DNA from: Acidimicrobiia bacterium
GTDB lineage: Bacteria; Actinomycetota; Acidimicrobiia; Acidimicrobiales; AC-14
DNA: 64,000 bases
Assembly: GCA_023265045.1 (NCBI GenBank)
Contig: JAHFUQ010000004.1
Coordinates: forward strand, 36,958-100,957
Direction: 5' to 3'
The position numbers and the translations under genes were made by a program. The notes beneath the pieces were generated by a model. The model made no database searches. It was not told the origin of the DNA and saw nothing but the letters and a program-made list of their open reading frames with translations. This document shows positions 36,030-44,621 of this stretch, one piece after another (the first letter of the stretch is position 1; each line of letters starts with the position of its first letter).

Positions 36030-37949
36030 TTACTCGGCATTGATCCACTTGCGCTCGCCGACCGCCATGTGGCGCAGCTTCTGGAGGCGTTTCTCGTCAT
36101 CGCTGCCTTGGTTGTAGAGCGCACGTTTCGCAGCGTCATCGACGATGGAGATGATTAGTTGTGGCGTAAATCCAATCGCGCCTCCTCCGCCGTTCTGGTG
36201 GGTCAGCTGGTACGCCTGGTAGAGCGCTTGGGAAACCGCGTACTCGATTTCGGCGCCGGTCATTGGATGCGAGTGTGCGGCGAGAAGCTTGGAGAACCGG
36301 ACCAGCGCGCGGTCCTTGGGCTCAACGTCGTCGTCGCAGAGGGTTTCGCGGCCACCGTCGAGCTCGTCGACGTCGGCTTCGGTGAGCGCGAGATAGCCGT
36401 CGCCGACGAGGGGCGCCAGGTAGATCTTGAAGATGTCGGCGCTTCCCTCCTCGGAAGGAAGGTCGACCCAGAAGATCTCGTCGAAGCGGCCTTTGCGCCC
36501 GAACTCGGGGAACTTGTCCAGCAACTCCTCGAAATCGTTGGCGGTGGCGACGACGAACACGTTGTCCTTCTTCTCGGCCAGCCAAGTCAGGAAGTGGCCG
36601 AACACTCGCGCCGAGACACCGTTGTCGCCGTCCCCGCCCATCCCCTTGAACGCCTTGTCCACCTCGTCCAGCCAGAGCACCACCGGCGAGAGCACTTCGG
36701 CCAGGCGCAGCGCCCGCCTGGTGCGCTCCTCCGACTCGCCGACGTACATCCCGAACAAGGCGCCGACGTCGAGGCGCAGCAGGGCCACGTTGAACTCGTT
36801 GGCGATGAGCTTGGCGAGTTGCGACTTCCCGCCCCCCGAGACGCCGCACAGCATCACGCCCTTCGTCTCCGGGAGGTGAAAGCTTTTTCTGACCTCGGGG
36901 CTGATCGTCGGCTCCCGGCGTATCGCAAGCCACTTCCGGATGTTCTTCAAGCCGCCGAGCTGGACGTCGACGTGCGGCGTATACAGGAGGGCGTCGTTGT
37001 TGATGGCCTTGGCCTTCAACTGGAGCAGGTCTTCGACGTGGCGCTCCGAAAGGGGCTCGTCGCGCACCGAGAACATGTTCAGGCCGAGCTTGTAGTCCTC
37101 GAGGGCGAGCCCCCGGCCCGCGCCGGCGATGAGCTCGCGCAACCGGGTTTTGTGCTCAGCGTTGGCGTCTTCGGGGAACGTGAGAACGCCACTGGCCAGC
37201 ATGGTGTCGAGCGCCATGGCCAGCTCGTCGGTTTCCGGCAGCGGGAAGTCGACGACGATGACGTCGTGCTCCAGCTCCATCGAGAGCCGGGCCGCCGACG
37301 GCGCCACGACGAAGATCGTCTTGAACGCGTGGCGGGTGCGCTTGTCCTCTGCCTCCCCTTTGGCCTCGTTCGTGTCCTCGGACGGGCGAAGGGCTGCGGC
37401 CGCCTTCTCTTCATCGGACCGGCGACGCGCTTCGGCGGCGTTCTCTTCGTAGTACCGCCGCAGCGCCTCGGCCGTGTTCCGCAGCGGCCGGACAAGGGAC
37501 CCTGCGTTTCCACTGGCGTCGGTCCAGAGGTCCTGGTGCAGGTCGAGAAACACCGCGATGCTGTCCAGCGCCGCGGGGCGGTTGATGGCGTTGGCGGCCT
37601 TCAGGTTGTCGAGCGCATCGGTCGCCGACCGAATTCGGGCCTCCGGATCCTCCGCCTTGACCTTTCCGCGCGACTGCACGGTGGCAGTTGCGTCCCACCC
37701 CGGCGTCTTCAGCCAGACCCGCGAGCTTGCCCTCGGGTGGCCCTTCAACCCGGTGACCTCGGACAGTCCTTCCGCGGTCCAGTGGAACAGGGCCTTGTTG
37801 CCCTTCTCGCCCTTGATCACGCGGTATAGCCGGGTGAGGTACTCGAGCACGCGCCCTTCCTCGTGAGACACGACGTAGATCACGGGATAGCCGGCGCGCA
37901 CCAGCAACTCGATCCGGTCCATGGTCTCCTGCAACGTCACATCGGGCAT
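36030..37949 (-). CDS. Ycf46-like AAA+ ATPase
   Basis: 639 residues. An N-terminal alpha/beta region (IELLVRAGYPVIYVVSHEE, FVVAPSAARLSMELEHDVIVV) lacks a P-loop and matches the degenerate first half of Ycf46-type proteins. The active half has Walker A G-V-S-G-G-G-K-S at 369-376, Walker B L-W-L-D-E-V-D at 425-431, sensor 1 A-T-A-N-D at 468-472, and arginine fingers in FGRKGRFDE near 485-488. A charged linker rich in Ala/Glu lies at 160-205. Known members are poorly characterised; cyanobacterial ones bear on photosynthesis regulation. The ATG at 37949 follows the CHAT-fusion stop by 21 bp. Confidence 0.88.
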   Translation of the reverse strand: MPDVTLQETMDRIELLVRAGYPVIYVVSHEEGRVLEYLTRLYRVIKGEKGNKALFHWTAEGLSEVTGLKGHPRASSRVWLKTPGWDATATVQSRGKVKAEDPEARIRSATDALDNLKAANAINRPAALDSIAVFLDLHQDLWTDASGNAGSLVRPLRNTAEALRRYYEENAAEARRRSDEEKAAAALRPSEDTNEAKGEAEDKRTRHAFKTIFVVAPSAARLSMELEHDVIVVDFPLPETDELAMALDTMLASGVLTFPEDANAEHKTRLRELIAGAGRGLALEDYKLGLNMFSVRDEPLSERHVEDLLQLKAKAINNDALLYTPHVDVQLGGLKNIRKWLAIRREPTISPEVRKSFHLPETKGVMLCGVSGGGKSQLAKLIANEFNVALLRLDVGALFGMYVGESEERTRRALRLAEVLSPVVLWLDEVDKAFKGMGGDGDNGVSARVFGHFLTWLAEKKDNVFVVATANDFEELLDKFPEFGRKGRFDEIFWVDLPSEEGSADIFKIYLAPLVGDGYLALTEADVDELDGGRETLCDDDVEPKDRALVRFSKLLAAHSHPMTGAEIEYAVSQALYQAYQLTHQNGGGGAIGFTPQLIISIVDDAAKRALYNQGSDDEKRLQKLRHMAVGERKWINAE

Positions 37950-37970
37950 GCGTGCGCCCTCCTTGCTCTT

Positions 37971-40900
37971 CTAGGTGATCGCCTCGCGCCAGAACTCGGC
38001 TCGGCGGAGCCGGTCGGGTTCGTTGACGGGACATAGCAGCCGGATCGTTTCCTGCACCCAGTTCTCGATGTCGGCGCCGGTCGACAACTCGACCTGATGG
38101 GCCGACAGCCCGGTGCCCTCGGCGCGGCGCGCCAGCGGGCTCAAAAGTGGCCGATCGCGGAGCTGGGGGTCTGTCTCCAAGGCCAGCTCGTGGAGGAGGT
38201 CGGTGTCGAGGGCCAGGGCATCGAGCCCTGTCTTGGCGAACACGGCGGCGAACGTGGCGCGCCGGTACGCCTCGCTGTCCGAGTCGCCGACGCGGACGAT
38301 CGGCGGCGGCAGCAGAAGCACCATCTCCATCCGCCGCAACCATGGGCCGGAGAGGGAGGCCGCCTGCCGCGCAGTCACCACGGCGACCGTCGACGGGGAC
38401 ATGGAGTCGAGCCACCGGACGAGCAACGACGCCATGCGCAGCATGGTCGAGCGGAGCGCGCTCGCTTGACGGCTGGACCCGACGCCGGCCGGGTCGAGGA
38501 AGCCGTCGATGTCGTCGAGGAGCACGACGGCCCGCCCGAAGTCGTCGGCGGTGGCGAGCACGCTCCGCAGGGCTCGTTCCGATTCGCCCAGGCCGGCACT
38601 TAGGCAGCGGCTGGCCTCGATGCGGACGAGGGGGCTGCGCGCGCGCCGAGCGATCGTGCTCGCCAGCAAGGTCTTGCCGCACCCGGCTGGACCGGTGATG
38701 AGGATGCGGCGGGGTGCGTTGCGGCGTCGTTCGTCGTCCAGAACCGCGCCCTGCCACGTGCCGAGGACGCGGGCCACGACCGGGGGGACGCCCACGTGCT
38801 CGGGCCGCGGCAGCGCGGCGTGGGGAACGTAGGTCACCGGGCCGAGCCGGCCGAAGGCCTGGGCGCGCTCCTCGTCGCGCGTGTCGACGGCGCGGAGGTC
38901 GATGGCGCCATGACGCAAGGACGAGACGCGCAGGAGGTCTGTGAGCTCGCGCCGCGAGCACGGGAAGAGCGCCGACGCGACATCGATAGCCACGTTCGGA
39001 TCGACGGCGTCGATGTCGAGGCTGAGGGATTCGGGCGCGGCGATGATCGCCTCGAAGAGGTCGGACGGCGATAGCGGGGGCAGCGTGAGCGGCATGAACG
39101 CCCGGGCGAGCGACCCGTCGAGGGTCACGTTCCGGTCGGAGACAACGATGACCGGGCCACCGTCAGCTTGGAGAGCCCGGAGGGCGCGCGATACGAGCAG
39201 CGCCCCGTCGATGGTTCCTGAGTTCCACCAGCCCGCGCCGCGGACCCACACCAGCGGGATCTCGCCCGGCCGCTTGGTGGAGAGGCGGCCCAGGTGAGGA
39301 AGGATGTTCACCTCGAAGTTCCACGCGCCGAGGAGGTCGGGATCAGCCCCGCCCACTTCCTCCCACGGCGCTACGACCCGCCCGGAAGCCCGGTCGACAA
39401 GACCCTTACCCTCGGCCGCCTCGAAGAGGCGGTAGGAGATGCCGTCCATCTCCGGTCGCACGGCCAGGCGCTCCAAGGCGGCGCGAACCTCCTCGTCGTC
39501 GTCGGTCAGGGCGGCGAACAAGCGACGTCCGGCTCGCACCAGAAGGTGGAGCTGCTGCTCGAACACGCCGACGTATGCCCCTCCGGCAAACAGGGCCAGC
39601 GCGAGCCGGCCGGCAACGACGTCGATGCTCGGGCGCAGCTTGGCGGTCGGCATCAGGCACTCAGTGACCACCCGGTCGAGCGCTTCGGGCACTTCGACGG
39701 CCAGGGTGGCTTCGACGGCGTCCCGGATGCCGGCAGGGCGAGCTGCGCTCGCCGACACCACGTCGAACGGCACCCGCCCGGTGGCCGACTCGAACAGCAT
39801 GACGCCCAGCCCCCAGCAGTCCGCTTTCGACCGGTCGGAGCCGGCGGTGTCACCGACGGCTTCGGGCGGCGCGTACCGCACGTTTGTGGCATGGCCCGGC
39901 GCGACCAGGTGGACCCACGCGTCCTTCACGACGATGAGGTCGTCGGCGACCTCCGGACCTTGAGCGCGCGCTGTCGTGGCCAGCAACTCCGCCATCGGGA
40001 CCCTCATGAGGACGTTCCGTCCGTCGAGGTTCCCGTGCGCGAGCCCCTTCTTGTGCAACTCAGCCAGAAGGCGGCTGACCTCCACACCGAGCGCCAGCGT
40101 GGCCAGAAAATGGTTGGGCGAGGCGGGGTCGATAGCGTCATCCGCCAGCGTGGTGTAGGCCACCTCCTCGTCTCGGTCGTACACGAGGACATGCACGATC
40201 CGCGGAGGCTCGCCCTGCCTGGTCCAGGCCAGCGTCTCGTGCCGGCTCGGTACGAGGTGGCCAGAGTCCAGGTCGGCTTCCTGAAGGCGGCGGATGGCGG
40301 CGCCGAGATGGGCCACCCGCTCGCCGTTGGCCTGCCACTCGTCGGCCAAGACCTGCACGATGTAGGTCGACCGGGCCTTGTCCGTCGCCCAGAAGGCGCG
40401 GGAGATGGGGTCGTTCCAGGCCTCGGACGCCAACGCGTACGGGCCGATGCGGTCGCCCTCGCCCAACCCGGTGACCAGCGCGCCCGGCGGCGCCTCGGTC
40501 GCCTGCTGGGTGAGCATCTCGTGGTTGACGTAGATCTGGTAGAGCCCGGTGAGCAGGGGGAACCCGCACGCCTCCTTGGCGGTGTACAAATGGGTGACCG
40601 CGTTGTCGGGGTCGTCCTTCCACAGCTGGAAGAAGCGGCTGGCCAACCGGCGGATGACGTCGCGGCTTTCCTCGGGGTTGGAGCGCGACAGCACGACGTC
40701 CATCCAGGTCCCGATGTAGAACCGCACCCCGCGGTCAAGGAACAGCCGCGGGTACAGCACCTCGGGCCGCCCCGCCATGGACTGGTCCTTCCACGCCCCC
40801 GAGCAACAGCTCGAAAAGATGACCTCGGGGATGGCGACGCCAGAGATGCTCAGGAGGTTTTCGAGCCGGTGGAAGGGAAGGGCCGTACCCGGGCTCATCT

Positions 40901-41549
40901 GCCAGCCACCCGGCTGGCCCTCCGCCCGGTCGAGGTGGCCGAGGAAGAGAACAGCCTTGTGCTGGAGGAAAACCTTCTGGAACTCGTCGACCCGTCCTGT
41001 GTCGCCCCAGCGCGCGGAGCCGGCGAAGCAGTCGGTCGGCAGGCCGGCGGCCAGGAGATCCTCCTGGACCCGGTGCGCGATCCACGGGAACTCCTGCTCG
41101 TCCTGGTAAAGGATCGCCAACGACGGCGTCGCCTGCCGCTGGACGCTGCGACTGGTCACCTGGAAGCTGCGGTAGATCGGAAGCCGAGTATCGAGCCACG
41201 TCGGGGCGGCGCCGTTGCGTTGGACCGGCGACATCTCCGGGAGGGCGCCCGCGAACGCTTCATCGCTGATGATCAGCCGCAGCGACGCCGGGTTGGTCCT
41301 GACGATGCCGCCGTACCCGTTGTCCCAGCGGAGGGCGGCGTGGTGCAACTTCGCCGCTTCGACGGGGAAGCCGCGTCCGCCGTCGAGCGAGGCGCGCATG
41401 TCCCGCTCGAGGACTTGGCGGGTGCCGATGACGTCGGCCATCGTCGTGCCGCCATCGGGCACCATGTCGATCGGCTCGCCGTAGGCGGTGAAGATCTGGA
41501 GAGGCTCCTGCGGGCCCGACGTGATGAAGGTGGCAGAACTGGTGCTCAT
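37971..41549 (-). CDS. CHAT-type peptidase, pseudokinase and AAA+ ATPase fusion
   Basis: 1192 residues. Residues about 140-350 form a caspase-like CHAT domain: catalytic His205 in VLFLGHLD, Cys248 in VIFSSCCSG, then GVRFYIGTW. Residues 430-650 resemble a protein-kinase C-lobe, with A-H-G-N-L-D-G-R-N (505-512) where kinases have HRDxxxxN, D-A-W (543-545) for DFG, and A-P-P-E at 560-563. The catalytic Asp is replaced, so this is a pseudokinase. The C-terminal AAA+ has Walker A G-P-A-G-C-G-K-T at 953-960 and Walker B VVLLDDID at 1008-1015. The ATG at 41549 overlaps the upstream stop. Probably the protease effector of the system; substrate unknown. Confidence 0.85.
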   Translation of the reverse strand: MSTSSATFITSGPQEPLQIFTAYGEPIDMVPDGGTTMADVIGTRQVLERDMRASLDGGRGFPVEAAKLHHAALRWDNGYGGIVRTNPASLRLIISDEAFAGALPEMSPVQRNGAAPTWLDTRLPIYRSFQVTSRSVQRQATPSLAILYQDEQEFPWIAHRVQEDLLAAGLPTDCFAGSARWGDTGRVDEFQKVFLQHKAVLFLGHLDRAEGQPGGWQMSPGTALPFHRLENLLSISGVAIPEVIFSSCCSGAWKDQSMAGRPEVLYPRLFLDRGVRFYIGTWMDVVLSRSNPEESRDVIRRLASRFFQLWKDDPDNAVTHLYTAKEACGFPLLTGLYQIYVNHEMLTQQATEAPPGALVTGLGEGDRIGPYALASEAWNDPISRAFWATDKARSTYIVQVLADEWQANGERVAHLGAAIRRLQEADLDSGHLVPSRHETLAWTRQGEPPRIVHVLVYDRDEEVAYTTLADDAIDPASPNHFLATLALGVEVSRLLAELHKKGLAHGNLDGRNVLMRVPMAELLATTARAQGPEVADDLIVVKDAWVHLVAPGHATNVRYAPPEAVGDTAGSDRSKADCWGLGVMLFESATGRVPFDVVSASAARPAGIRDAVEATLAVEVPEALDRVVTECLMPTAKLRPSIDVVAGRLALALFAGGAYVGVFEQQLHLLVRAGRRLFAALTDDDEEVRAALERLAVRPEMDGISYRLFEAAEGKGLVDRASGRVVAPWEEVGGADPDLLGAWNFEVNILPHLGRLSTKRPGEIPLVWVRGAGWWNSGTIDGALLVSRALRALQADGGPVIVVSDRNVTLDGSLARAFMPLTLPPLSPSDLFEAIIAAPESLSLDIDAVDPNVAIDVASALFPCSRRELTDLLRVSSLRHGAIDLRAVDTRDEERAQAFGRLGPVTYVPHAALPRPEHVGVPPVVARVLGTWQGAVLDDERRRNAPRRILITGPAGCGKTLLASTIARRARSPLVRIEASRCLSAGLGESERALRSVLATADDFGRAVVLLDDIDGFLDPAGVGSSRQASALRSTMLRMASLLVRWLDSMSPSTVAVVTARQAASLSGPWLRRMEMVLLLPPPIVRVGDSDSEAYRRATFAAVFAKTGLDALALDTDLLHELALETDPQLRDRPLLSPLARRAEGTGLSAHQVELSTGADIENWVQETIRLLCPVNEPDRLRRAEFWREAIT

Positions 41550-42307
41550 TCCTCGCCGTCCGTCGGCAGCGCCACGAGGGGTAGCTCCAAGGCCGCTACC
41601 TGCCACCCACCGCCACGGTCCAGCCACTTCACGTGCAACCAGTAGGGATCGGGTTGTGGACGGAGATCGAAGATCACCGGCGACCCGGGCGTTATCACGC
41701 GGAAGCCCGTCGTCGTGTGGTCCGCGTTGCCCACGCCGATGACCATGGACGGGGCCGGTTGCGCCTCGCTGACGGCCACCTTGGTCCGCCAGACCCAGCG
41801 ATGGTTTACGGCTTCGTACGTGGGTTCGAGCGCAACCGAAATGGGCGACGCCAGGTCCGGGAGGGAGGCTTCCAGCAGCACTCCCTCGGGGGTTTCGGCG
41901 TAGGAGAACTGCCCGGGAACGAGACGGAGCGACCACGCGCCGACGGCGATCGGAGCGTCCCCGCTGGCGAGCGCGCGCAAGGGCCGGCCGATGGCGTCAA
42001 CGATCCGCCACACCGTGCCGGCAAGGCCGACGCGGGCGGAGGGTACTTGCGCCTCCGCGACCGTTTCGGCGAATGCGAGCCACTGGGCCAGATCAGGGTC
42101 CTCCGCGACGAAGTCGTCCTCCAGGGAGATCGAGGCCGGGTCACTCCCGGTGGCGGTGGCGCGCAGGTCCGTCAGTGCGTTGGGCGCCGCTTCGGCCAGC
42201 ACGCGCAGCGCGTCGTGCACGGCGACCTCGTCGGTCACCTCTCCGGCTAGGTACGCCGCCAGGAGGTCGCGGGGATCAGAGCCCGGGTCGCCGGCGTGCG
42301 CGCTCAT
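41546..42307 (-). CDS. Beta-rich protein between sigma-like and CHAT genes
   Basis: 253 residues. The N-terminal 45 residues are helical (DLLAAYLAGEVTDEVAVHDA), like the short helical start of some anti-sigma-type proteins, but no zinc-binding HxxxCxxC is present. The remainder is strand-rich (SARVGLAGTVWRIVDAIGR, WSLRLVPGQFSYAETPEGV, GFRVITPGSPVIFDLR). ATGA overlaps join it both to the sigma-like gene and to the CHAT fusion, so the three are translated as a unit. Sigma factor, hypothetical protein, CHAT protein is a recurring order in bacterial genomes; this protein may regulate either neighbour. Confidence 0.65.
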   Translation of the reverse strand: MSAHAGDPGSDPRDLLAAYLAGEVTDEVAVHDALRVLAEAAPNALTDLRATATGSDPASISLEDDFVAEDPDLAQWLAFAETVAEAQVPSARVGLAGTVWRIVDAIGRPLRALASGDAPIAVGAWSLRLVPGQFSYAETPEGVLLEASLPDLASPISVALEPTYEAVNHRWVWRTKVAVSEAQPAPSMVIGVGNADHTTTGFRVITPGSPVIFDLRPQPDPYWLHVKWLDRGGGWQVAALELPLVALPTDGEE

Positions 42308-43710
42308 GCGAGGATCGAGGCCATCGCCACCATGGGCTTCTCCTCGACAGGGAAGGGACGGAGCCACTGCGGCGATTCGCCGGGCGGCAGTTCACGAACG
42401 ACAACTAGGCACCAGCAGGCGCTGGCGGCATGGTGGAGGTGGAGTCGTCGAGCCGCGGCCCGGAGCTTGATCGACCTCGATTGCGTTTTCCCGAGCGCCT
42501 GGTCGGTCCGTCGGAGCGCCTCCGCAAGCGCCTCGGCCCGGGCGCCGGGGAAGTTGGCGAGGGCAGCGCCCGCGTCGGCCGCGCTCATGTGCTCTTCCAC
42601 GACGAGGAAGGAGAGGAGCGGCCCGGCCAGGCTGGGCTGGTCCTTTGCGCTCCGAGCCAGGGCGCCGAGGACTCGGAGCGTTGAGCGGTCCTCATTCCGT
42701 ACCGAGCCGAACGTGCCGACCCACTGCTCGAGGGAGACATCTCCCGGCTCGTCGGCATACCCGTTCACGGCGACCTGGGTGCGAATGAAATCCACCGCCG
42801 CCAGCCGTTTCCGGAGACGGCCTCGAAGACCGGAGACGGTACCGAGCGGTACGTCCACGCCGAGCACCGCGGCACAATCGAAAGACAGTTCCAAGTCGCT
42901 CACGCCGTCATCACGAACCAGCGCCTTCCAGATGACGCGGACCACTTCGCGACGTGACCGGAAGGTCCGTTCCACCAGTTGATAACGGCCGCTCCATTCT
43001 TGAAGGTCACCAAAGGACACAGCCGCGATCGGATTGTGCGCGCTCGGCGGCAGGGTCTTCGGAAGCAGTTCACCCTCGCGGTTTGCGCGCCGCCCGCGGG
43101 CTCGGAGCAGGTTGCGGGCCACGCCCCGCATCCACCCCGGTAGGTCTTCGATGGTTGACGAGTCCTTCCTCTTTAGGAGGACAAGAACGGCGTCCTGAAC
43201 GGCGTCGTCGGCGCCGTAGCCGTGCATCGTGCCCGGCCACTGCCGACGGAGGTCATCGGCCATCCTGGCCAGGAGGGTGGCGAGTTGTGGTTCGAGCCGC
43301 TTGTCCGGGATGCCCTCGGCGTGGCTCCGGAAGTAGGCGACGAGGGGTTTCCACTTGGCCGCGCGCACTGCCCGTTGGTGCACTTCCTTTTCATTAGTAA
43401 GCCGCGCGAACGGGATGGAATTGATGAGCGCCTCGACATCGCTGCGATCGAGGTCGTCCACCCCGTGCGCTACTTCCAACGCCCGTGCGCGCGTCGCGGC
43501 CCGCGCGACAAGAAATACATCGATGGCGGCGGCCGCTTCGCTGTCGGCGTCGTGCGCCAGGAAGTAGTCATCACCGAAGTGGTCGACGACATCCTGCGTC
43601 GCCAGATCGATCGAGTCTCCAGCGCCGCCTCGGACGTGCGTCCGCGCCAGCTCACTGACCCACGCAGGCGACGCGAAGCCGCCGTCCCCCCCGTTCACCG
43701 GCACTCTCAT
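42304..43710 (-). CDS. Sigma-70-like protein with long extra domains
   Basis: 468 residues from an ATG at 43710. Residues about 160-200 (DDAVQDAVLVLLKRKDS, GWMRGVARNLLRARGRR) match sigma region 2.2-2.4 of ECF-type factors. Residues about 245-290 (DLELSFDCAAVLGVDVPLGTVSGL, RLRKRL) match the region 4 helix-turn-helix. N-terminal 120 and C-terminal 170 residues are extra. It might direct RNA polymerase to the operon's own promoter, or be a sigma-derived protein with another role. Followed by ATGA-coupled genes; separated by 40 bp from the lipoprotein upstream. Confidence 0.7.
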   Translation of the reverse strand: MRVPVNGGDGGFASPAWVSELARTHVRGGAGDSIDLATQDVVDHFGDDYFLAHDADSEAAAAIDVFLVARAATRARALEVAHGVDDLDRSDVEALINSIPFARLTNEKEVHQRAVRAAKWKPLVAYFRSHAEGIPDKRLEPQLATLLARMADDLRRQWPGTMHGYGADDAVQDAVLVLLKRKDSSTIEDLPGWMRGVARNLLRARGRRANREGELLPKTLPPSAHNPIAAVSFGDLQEWSGRYQLVERTFRSRREVVRVIWKALVRDDGVSDLELSFDCAAVLGVDVPLGTVSGLRGRLRKRLAAVDFIRTQVAVNGYADEPGDVSLEQWVGTFGSVRNEDRSTLRVLGALARSAKDQPSLAGPLLSFLVVEEHMSAADAGAALANFPGARAEALAEALRRTDQALGKTQSRSIKLRAAARRLHLHHAASACWCLVVVRELPPGESPQWLRPFPVEEKPMVAMASILA

Positions 43711-43750
43711 ACCACAGCCTGACGAAGCATGCCCCGCGGAGCATTTCGAG

Positions 43751-44542
43751 TCATCCGAGGCTTGCGTACTGATCGATGGGCAGGCCGGCCAGCTCGAAGA
43801 GGTGGCGGATTCGGGAAATCTCGTCGGCCGAGGGTCCTGACCCCGCGCCCACGGTCCCGAGGCTGAGATAGCCATCACGCGGTGGCCGCTCAGTCACCGT
43901 CCATACGGCGAACTGGCGGACGCGAAAGGTCTCCCGAGCGAAGTCGGGCAGTCCGACGATCGCCGCCAGCGGTTGCGGCGCCGGACCGCCCAAGGTGAAC
44001 GTGTTGTTCGAAGCCGGCGTGGACGAGCGCATGTTGGCGCTAGCGGCGTCGACAGAGGCTTGGGCCGTTGCCCGCGGGCCGATGGTCACGACCCGGGCGC
44101 TGACGACAATCATGCTGGTCACGGTGGGTGCATCGGCCGAGAACAGCACTGCCGCGGGGATGGTCACCTCCAGCGGCGCATCGCTCGACGAGGTGAAGGT
44201 CAACCCCAGCGCCTGGAGGCCGCCGCCGACGGCGCGGACAGCGAGGATCCTTTCGGCGACCGCATCCCGCAAGCTGACCTTACGGGTGGGCGGAACAGTG
44301 GTGGTCGGGGCGGATGTCTGCGGAGAGGTCGAAAGGGGGGGCGCGGACGGGCTTGTGGCCGCGCCGGCCGCCGTCGTTGGAAGCGAGGTGGACGTCGCTA
44401 CGGTCGTCGAAGTAGCCGTGCTTGCGTCCCGTCGGGCGCGAGCGCAAGCAGTGAGCGCGAGCAGCACGGCGGCGCCCGACGCCAGCGCGAAAACGAAGCG
44501 CGCGGGCGGCCGGCGAGGCCCGACCATATGCTTGCCAATCAT
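43751..44542 (-). CDS. Surface lipoprotein, first gene of the large operon
   Basis: 263 residues (ATG at 44542; another in-frame ATG at 44527). Signal segment with LALTAC (Cys33), a Ser/Thr/Pro linker to about 90, then a strand-rich domain. Its C-terminus (FRVRQFAVWTVTERP, GYLSLGT, GSGPSADEISRIRHLF) aligns with the lipoprotein at 19019 at the far end of the cluster. It opens the 14-gene run and faces the STAND regulator across 79 bp. A likely exported sensor or partner of the propeller protein, by inference. Confidence 0.75.
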   Translation of the reverse strand: MIGKHMVGPRRPPARFVFALASGAAVLLALTACARARRDASTATSTTVATSTSLPTTAAGAATSPSAPPLSTSPQTSAPTTTVPPTRKVSLRDAVAERILAVRAVGGGLQALGLTFTSSSDAPLEVTIPAAVLFSADAPTVTSMIVVSARVVTIGPRATAQASVDAASANMRSSTPASNNTFTLGGPAPQPLAAIVGLPDFARETFRVRQFAVWTVTERPPRDGYLSLGTVGAGSGPSADEISRIRHLFELAGLPIDQYASLG

Positions 44543-44621
44543 CGATTCATCTCCCGCGTCCGACCTTCAGAGCACGCCAGAAGCAACGGCGCCCCCTACG
44601 CCGAAGAACATCACGCCGGGG

